DNA of 64,000 nucleotides from Chitinophaga eiseniae (GTDB lineage Bacteria > Bacteroidota > Bacteroidia > Chitinophagales > Chitinophagaceae): assembly GCF_012641265.1 (NCBI RefSeq), contig NZ_JABAHZ010000006.1:124001-188000 (forward strand). Direction: 5' to 3'. Position numbers and translations under genes: made by a program. This document shows positions 59,631-64,000 of the stretch, piece after piece. The notes below the pieces were generated by a model. That model made no database searches. It was not told where the DNA came from and saw only the letters and a program-made list of their open reading frames with translations. Each line of letters opens with the position of its first letter. The first letter of the stretch is position 1.

Positions 59631-61976
59631 CTACGCTTGATTGATAGTCTCCGGAAATACAACCTCCGCCCGGATAGCTTTTAACCCGTTCAATCCCTGT
59701 AATTCTTCCAGTTCCAGCTCTTCCAGCTCCTTCTTCAGCTCGCCCGATTCCTGGAGGTAACGGACAAACGGAAGATAATCTTCCAGGTCTTTGGGATCAG
59801 AATAAATCAACGCAATCTTTCCCGGTTGGGTTAACCGTTCTTCTGTATTCCGGATATGCACTTTATCGATCCGCTTCTTGATCATCTGGTAACGGATGTT
59901 GTACGCGCCCTCTACATCAAATTTCCGCTCATCTGCCCGGAAGCCAATATCGATGGGGTGCGCATGTACAAAGATCAGTTGGGTGGTATACAAAGATTTG
60001 GGCATTTGCGTGAGCAGCTTATGCGTAAGCCGGGCCACCGCTACCATAGACGAAAGCTGCCATAGGCGGATATGCTTGAGGTGCAGGTGACTGAATGGAC
60101 GATTTGGTGCAATCGCCTGACCAATATAAATATCATACTCCACCCCGTCCGTTCTGAATTTTTCAAAATAGCAGGGATAAGATTCCTGGAGCCTGGATTT
60201 CTCCGACTCAAAATATCCGTTTACCGTCTGATTGATCATGCGCATAGATTTTTCCAGCGCGTCTTTGTTGCTATCGCTGCTGAGGTTGTGTATGCACACA
60301 TCAATGTTTTCCCGCTGCTGCGGATACTGCCCCGCCACATGCTGCAGGTATTCCACCGCGGTGATTTCCAGGAAACGGTTCAACTCATTTTCATCGGAGG
60401 GACTCAGCTGCTGCTGTAGCAACGCCTGCTGCCATTGCAGGCAGTGAAAAATCATTTCCTTGAGGAGATCATCCTCATGCTGGCGGCGTAAAGTATCGAG
60501 GGTGGAGGCCAGCAGGCTCAAATGCCCATCCAGGTCGGCAATAATGGCCTTATTCCGTTCCACTGTTGAGTTACGTATGTCAATAGCGCCATAGAGCGGG
60601 TATACTTCTTTAAACAGGATGGGCTGAATAACCGCCGGCTGGTTTCTTTTTATTTGGTAGAGGTATTGCCAGGCGGCTTCATTAAACTTCCATTGCACGG
60701 CAGGCTGTATAGAGGTAAATTTTTCCTTGATCACCTTTTCTATCTCCAGGTTAAATTCATCTATATAAACCTGCAACAGCTGCGCTAAAGCCGCTATGGC
60801 GGGTTCCAGCAACGCGAGGGTCCTGTCTCCAAAAGTTTCTTCTCCCCAGGTATGCACTGCCAGTACCCCTACCAGTTCATGCACGTGATACAAGGGCATC
60901 AGTGCCAGCGACTTTACGCCCAGCTTACGGAAATGTTCCAGGAAGGCATATTCTTTGCGGGTTTCCAGGAAAATATCGGAAGAGAAATAGAAGACAGGTT
61001 TCGCTGAAAACCCTTTTACCTGGCGGCGGAATTCTTCCGCAGGCAGCCGGTCTTCGCCCCATACCTGGAATAAAATACCGGTGCCACCCTTCTCAAAACC
61101 AAATACCGGTTCATCATTTACCCGCAGGAAGGGAAACAGGTCAAATTCAATTTTGCTGTTGCGCAACAATGACTTCAACGATTGTATCACCTGCTGATAG
61201 CTTTTCTCCCCCGTCAGCGTAGTCCGGGAAAGTCTCACCTGGCGGATGTTTTCCACGGCCTTTTGTGCGGTAATATCGGTAACGGTAATAACGCAGAAAC
61301 CACGAAAACGGAACATGTCCAGTGGCAGCAGCTGTTGCAGTACTTCAAACCCGCCTCCTTCGCTCATGCTGGTATACAACTGTACAAAATCGATCTCCGG
61401 CAATGGCTCTTTGGCTGTTACCGTCATAAAATCGGTGTTGATATGTACGGCATAGTATTGCAGCAAACCGGTTGCCTTGTTAATGCCGGCGTGGTATAGA
61501 TCTGTTCTTACAGGCGCCTGGAAATTATAGAGTCGCTGTAAGATGAAAACATATACCTGCCGTAGCCTTTCCATATGATACTCGGCCGGGGAACGCTCTA
61601 CTTCATATTGATGATCATGGCCTTTGCTATCCATCAATTCATACATCAGGTCGGTGCCATAAAATGTGATGGGCTGAAAGGGAAAGCTAAGCCCCCATAC
61701 CAGGTCCTGTTCCCCTCTCATGGCGGGCGACAGGCAGGCGTAGATATATTCCAGTAAAGGGCCATACCGGATAATTTCCGTCAGGGGAATGTCCCGTTGA
61801 CTGACATCTGAAGATAGCAACTGTTGCAGGGTTTCCTGGTATACCATTGCCTTTACAGTATGTTCTTCTGCTACCCTCTTTTTAAGATAGGCAACAAACG
61901 GTTCAAAGGAGATGGCAGCATCGATCGTCAACGGTTGCGCCTTGCTTGCGGACACATCCAGTATGATGGTTTGCAT
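59631..61976 (-). CDS. GAF-domain sensor-like protein
   Basis: 781 residues from ATG 61976 (MQTIILDVSASKAQPLTI); an upstream ATG would add 17. The GAF-like segment lies at roughly residues 330-430 (YAFLEHFRKLGVKSLALMPL, VHELVGVLAVHTWGEETFGD, ALLEPAIAALAQLLQVYIDE). The rest is large helical and unassigned, without a kinase, cyclase or DNA-binding output domain, so it may act through protein partners. It is the first gene of a minus-strand unit with the flavoprotein. A good promoter lies 23 bp upstream. Similar long GAF proteins occur in Bacteroidota; function is unknown. Confidence 0.78.
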   Translation of the reverse strand: MQTIILDVSASKAQPLTIDAAISFEPFVAYLKKRVAEEHTVKAMVYQETLQQLLSSDVSQRDIPLTEIIRYGPLLEYIYACLSPAMRGEQDLVWGLSFPFQPITFYGTDLMYELMDSKGHDHQYEVERSPAEYHMERLRQVYVFILQRLYNFQAPVRTDLYHAGINKATGLLQYYAVHINTDFMTVTAKEPLPEIDFVQLYTSMSEGGGFEVLQQLLPLDMFRFRGFCVITVTDITAQKAVENIRQVRLSRTTLTGEKSYQQVIQSLKSLLRNSKIEFDLFPFLRVNDEPVFGFEKGGTGILFQVWGEDRLPAEEFRRQVKGFSAKPVFYFSSDIFLETRKEYAFLEHFRKLGVKSLALMPLYHVHELVGVLAVHTWGEETFGDRTLALLEPAIAALAQLLQVYIDEFNLEIEKVIKEKFTSIQPAVQWKFNEAAWQYLYQIKRNQPAVIQPILFKEVYPLYGAIDIRNSTVERNKAIIADLDGHLSLLASTLDTLRRQHEDDLLKEMIFHCLQWQQALLQQQLSPSDENELNRFLEITAVEYLQHVAGQYPQQRENIDVCIHNLSSDSNKDALEKSMRMINQTVNGYFESEKSRLQESYPCYFEKFRTDGVEYDIYIGQAIAPNRPFSHLHLKHIRLWQLSSMVAVARLTHKLLTQMPKSLYTTQLIFVHAHPIDIGFRADERKFDVEGAYNIRYQMIKKRIDKVHIRNTEERLTQPGKIALIYSDPKDLEDYLPFVRYLQESGELKKELEELELEELQGLNGLKAIRAEVVFPETINQA

Positions 61977-61998
61977 AATGGGATCATTCTTTCGTTTC

Positions 61999-62027
61999 CA
62001 AAGGTAGGGAATCCCTGATAATTGCAA
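61999..62027 (-). promoter_or_regulatory. promoter of the GAF/flavoprotein unit
   Basis: On the minus strand TTG (62025-62027) and TACCTTTG (61999-62006), 18 bp apart, match the Bacteroidota -33/-7 pattern. The -7 element lies 23 bp upstream of ATG 61976. Confidence 0.6.
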
Positions 62028-62127
62028 GGTGCAACACGCATACCATGGCTATGAACCACAAATAACTTATCTTGTTTTCCTGTAATTCTATACCCCGATT
62101 TCAACAACCTCTAAACCATCGTACATC

Positions 62128-62697
62128 ATGAAAACAATTTACTTTTTAGCAGCCTTATGCCTGTTAATGGCTTCCAATGCCTTTGCGCAGCAAGACTCTG
62201 CCGCCATGATGAAAGCATGGATGGCTTACATGACACCCGGCCCCCAACACCAGCACATGGCCCTGGCTGATGGTGAATGGACCACCGAAGCCAGCTTCTG
62301 GGAAAAACCCGGCGACCCTCCCCAAAAATCATCCGGCAGTTGTGTCAACAAAATGATTATGGGCGGCAGGTTTTGCCAAAGCAAATACACCGGCAATATG
62401 ATGGGCATGCCCTTCGAAGGCCTGGGCCTTATGGGTTACGACAATGCGCGAAAGATGTATGTCAGTACCTGGATCGATAATATGGGCACTGGTATCATGA
62501 ACATGGAAGGCAAATGGAACGACGACCTTAAAGCCCTTGAATTAACAGGGGAAATGGACGACCCCATCACCGGCAAGCATGTGAAGCTCCGCCAGGTGGA
62601 AAAGTGGCAGGACCAAGACCATCACACCATGGAAATGTACCGCATAACCGACGGTAACGAAATGAAAGAAATGGAAATCATCTTTACCCGTAAATAA
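62128..62697 (+). CDS. secreted DUF1579 protein
   Basis: A 189-residue protein with a signal peptide (KTIYFLAALCLLMASNAFA). The mature part is a DUF1579-type lipocalin-like domain: HQHMALADGEWTTEASFWEK, MIMGGRFCQSKYTGNMMGMP near residue 72, FEGLGLMGYDNARKMYVSTW near 92 and DNMGTGIMNMEGKW. Function unknown. It is a single gene, followed by a perfect 26-bp palindromic terminator. Confidence 0.88.
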   Translation: MKTIYFLAALCLLMASNAFAQQDSAAMMKAWMAYMTPGPQHQHMALADGEWTTEASFWEKPGDPPQKSSGSCVNKMIMGGRFCQSKYTGNMMGMPFEGLGLMGYDNARKMYVSTWIDNMGTGIMNMEGKWNDDLKALELTGEMDDPITGKHVKLRQVEKWQDQDHHTMEMYRITDGNEMKEMEIIFTRK

Positions 62698-62710
62698 CTA
62701 TCCTGTTAGC

Positions 62711-62740
62711 ACCAGCGGCCCCGCGGGGCCGCTGGTATTT
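62711..62740. terminator. palindromic terminator
   Basis: ACCAGCGGCCCC-GC-GGGGCCGCTGGT (62711-62736) is a perfect GC-rich palindrome followed by TATTT, between the converging DUF1579 and PfkB genes. Confidence 0.75.
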
Positions 62741-63614
62741 ATGGCAATATGGTACCGGGATCATAATCAGGGCTACCTCCTGCAAAAGAGGCCACCAGCG
62801 CACCCAGCGCATTGGCAAACACCAGGCATTCCCGCGCCGGCCGTTTGCGGATCACACTGTGCAGAAACCCCGCCAGGAAAGCATCGCCACTGCCAATCGT
62901 ATCTACCACCTTTACCGGTATCCCCGGTTCTACATAAGCCGTATTATCCATCCATAATAAGGCGCCATCTTCCCCCATCGTTACTACAATGGTATGGATG
63001 TTAAACCGCGCCGACAATAACCGCACCGCCTGTTCCTTGTCTTCATAGGGATGATACCAGCTGCTGATCAGCTCCAGCTCTGTAATATTCAACTTCAATA
63101 CGTGGCACTCCTCTAATAACCATTCTACATGCGCCCGGGTATAATGCGGCTCCCGCAGGTTAATGTCGAGCACCTTGACTACCGCTTCTTTCAACGCCTG
63201 TTCCAGTGTATGGCGCGATACTACGTCGCGGGAACAAAGGCTACCAAACACCAGGTAACGGGTATCCGGCCGGTGCAACAATGCCGCCAACGACGGTTCC
63301 CATTGAATAAAATCCCACGCCGCCGGGTATACGATATCATAATGCACCTCATGGGGGTTGCTCATATCGGCATATACCTTACCGGTTTCCTGCTTTTCAT
63401 CCAGTTGTACATACTGTGTATCGAGTCCATATCCCTGCAGCATATCCAGCAATCCCTGTCCCCTGGCATCTTTACCTACCCGCGACACGAGGGAAACGGT
63501 TTCGCCTAAACGTTGCAGGTGGTAGGCCACATTCATCACCGCCCCACCCGGCAACTCCTTCTCCGGAAGAATATCCCATAACATCTCTCCAAAACATACA
63601 ATCGCGTTTGACAT
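62739..63614 (-). CDS. PfkB-family sugar kinase (fructokinase-like)
   Basis: 291 residues from ATG 63614 (MSNAIVCFGEMLWDILPE); a longer frame from 63653 is unsupported and would run through the operator. The PfkB signatures are PGGAVMNVAYHLQRLGETVS near residue 22 and VVDTIGSGDAFLAGFLHSVI near 242, with Asp as catalytic base, plus VTMGEDGALLW. This group contains fructokinases. A palindrome of LacI type lies 12 bp in front of the start codon, so expression likely responds to sugar, but no LacI gene is present in the window. Confidence 0.92.
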   Translation of the reverse strand: MSNAIVCFGEMLWDILPEKELPGGAVMNVAYHLQRLGETVSLVSRVGKDARGQGLLDMLQGYGLDTQYVQLDEKQETGKVYADMSNPHEVHYDIVYPAAWDFIQWEPSLAALLHRPDTRYLVFGSLCSRDVVSRHTLEQALKEAVVKVLDINLREPHYTRAHVEWLLEECHVLKLNITELELISSWYHPYEDKEQAVRLLSARFNIHTIVVTMGEDGALLWMDNTAYVEPGIPVKVVDTIGSGDAFLAGFLHSVIRKRPARECLVFANALGALVASFAGGSPDYDPGTILP

Positions 63615-63625
63615 AACTATTCGTT

Positions 63626-63644
63626 TTAAGTAGCGCTTACTTAA
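63626..63644. promoter_or_regulatory. LacI/GalR-type operator candidate
   Basis: TTAAGTAGCGCTTACTTAA is an imperfect palindrome with arms TTAAGTA/TACTTAA around GCGCT. The GCGCTT core resembles LacI-family operators. It lies 12 bp upstream of the PfkB start codon. Confidence 0.5.
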
Positions 63645-63708
63645 GGTAAACAAAATACGATAAAGCCCTTATATTTATATCCGCAATCCCACCCTAAATC
63701 ACTAGCGT

Positions 63709-64000
63709 ATGCACCAGGAACAACATTTAAAAAGCTCGGATTTCATCACAGACATGGTAATAGGCATGAGCGATGGCCTGACAGTACCTTTCGCCCTGGC
63801 AGCCGGTCTTAGCGGTGCCGTGAGCAGCAATGGCATCATCCTCACCGCCGGTATTGCCGAAATAGTAGCCGGCTGTATTGCCATGGGACTGGGTGGATAC
63901 CTGGCCGGGAAAACAGAACTGGAACACTACGACAGCGAATTAAAACGGGAATACAACGAGGTGGAAACAGTACCGGCAAAAGAAATGGATGAAGTAAAGG
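63709..64000 (+). CDS. VIT1/CCC1-family metal transporter (3' truncated by window edge)
   Basis: The first 97 residues of a gene that runs out of the window, from ATG 63709 (MHQEQHLKSSDFITD). The sequence DMVIGMSDGLTVPFALAAGL, then IILTAGIAEIVAGCIAMGLG and GYLAGKTELEHY, is characteristic of the VIT1/CCC1 iron/manganese transporter family: conserved GMSDGLTVPFA in helix 1 and IAEIVAG in helix 2, followed by a cytosolic Glu-rich metal-binding region beginning EVETVPAKEMDEV. It diverges from the PfkB gene with 94 bp between. Confidence 0.9.
   Translation, partial: MHQEQHLKSSDFITDMVIGMSDGLTVPFALAAGLSGAVSSNGIILTAGIAEIVAGCIAMGLGGYLAGKTELEHYDSELKREYNEVETVPAKEMDEVK

Noticed and set aside
1..64000. 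tRNA, rRNA or riboswitch genes
   Set aside because: No tRNA-like cloverleaf, rRNA segment or known riboswitch core was recognised when reading the intergenic regions; a covariance-model search would be needed to exclude them firmly.

Overview
The window looks like a chromosomal segment of a Bacteroidota bacterium, most likely a Chitinophagaceae member close to Chitinophaga. The evidence is TonB-dependent receptors with carboxypeptidase-regulatory-like N-terminal domains, secreted carbohydrate-active enzymes (CE15 esterase, GH95 fucosidase, sulfatase, 3-keto-disaccharide hydrolase), an LptD homologue, LytTR two-component genes, AraC/HxlR/MocR regulators, -7 promoter elements of the Bacteroidota type TAnnTTTG, and few Shine-Dalgarno sites. 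I found no rRNA, tRNA, CRISPR array, transposase or prophage gene.

Layout. 1-3 kb: end of a polysaccharide pyruvyl transferase gene, a CE15 glucuronoyl esterase and a DUF1080 protein, the last two separated by a very long perfect palindrome. 3-14.5 kb: a TPR/HTH membrane regulator followed by a tight operon of TonB-dependent receptor, beta-helix lipoprotein, beta-propeller phytase, purple-acid-phosphatase-like enzyme and imelysin-like/di-heme peroxidase, read here as phytate/organophosphate scavenging. 14.5-18.5 kb: HxlR regulator, secreted unknown protein, AlkZ-like winged-helix protein and an overlapping HipA-like kinase/DUF3037 pair. 18.5-23.6 kb: GH95 fucosidase and MacB/FtsX-type permease, separated by a second copy of the palindrome. 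23.8-26 kb: Tat-exported DsrE-like protein, TsdA-like di-heme cytochrome c and periplasmic DsrE protein. 26-33.5 kb: AraC regulator, then a second, paralogous TonB receptor / beta-helix lipoprotein / beta-propeller lipoprotein set with an ECF sigma factor upstream.

33.8-43.6 kb: LptD, a MocR regulator divergent from an AhpD-like/GNAT pair, YceI, SRPBCC, an AraC regulator divergent from an aldo/keto reductase, and a sulfatase. 43.6-47.1 kb: ABC ATPase and ABC-2 permease flanking a LytTR two-component pair. 47.1-50.1 kb: Tat-exported Gfo/Idh/MocA oxidoreductase with a secreted sugar-isomerase-like protein, then a DUF1801 protein. 50.2-51.9 kb: an AbiEi/AbiEii type IV toxin-antitoxin pair in AT-rich surroundings. 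52-62 kb: a GrpE-like small protein and an unusual long Hsp70, facing a probable four-gene minus-strand unit (GAF protein, phytoene-desaturase-like flavoprotein, two paralogous single-TM proteins). 62-64 kb: DUF1579 protein, PfkB sugar kinase with a LacI-type operator, and the start of a VIT1/CCC1 metal transporter.

Most worth following up: the Hsp70/GrpE-like module facing two unrecognised membrane paralogues; the duplicated TonB receptor plus beta-helix lipoprotein gene set, in which the beta-helix protein takes the place where a SusD-type protein would be expected; the two long palindromes that differ by a compensatory base-pair change; and the TsdA-like/DsrE-like periplasmic cluster.
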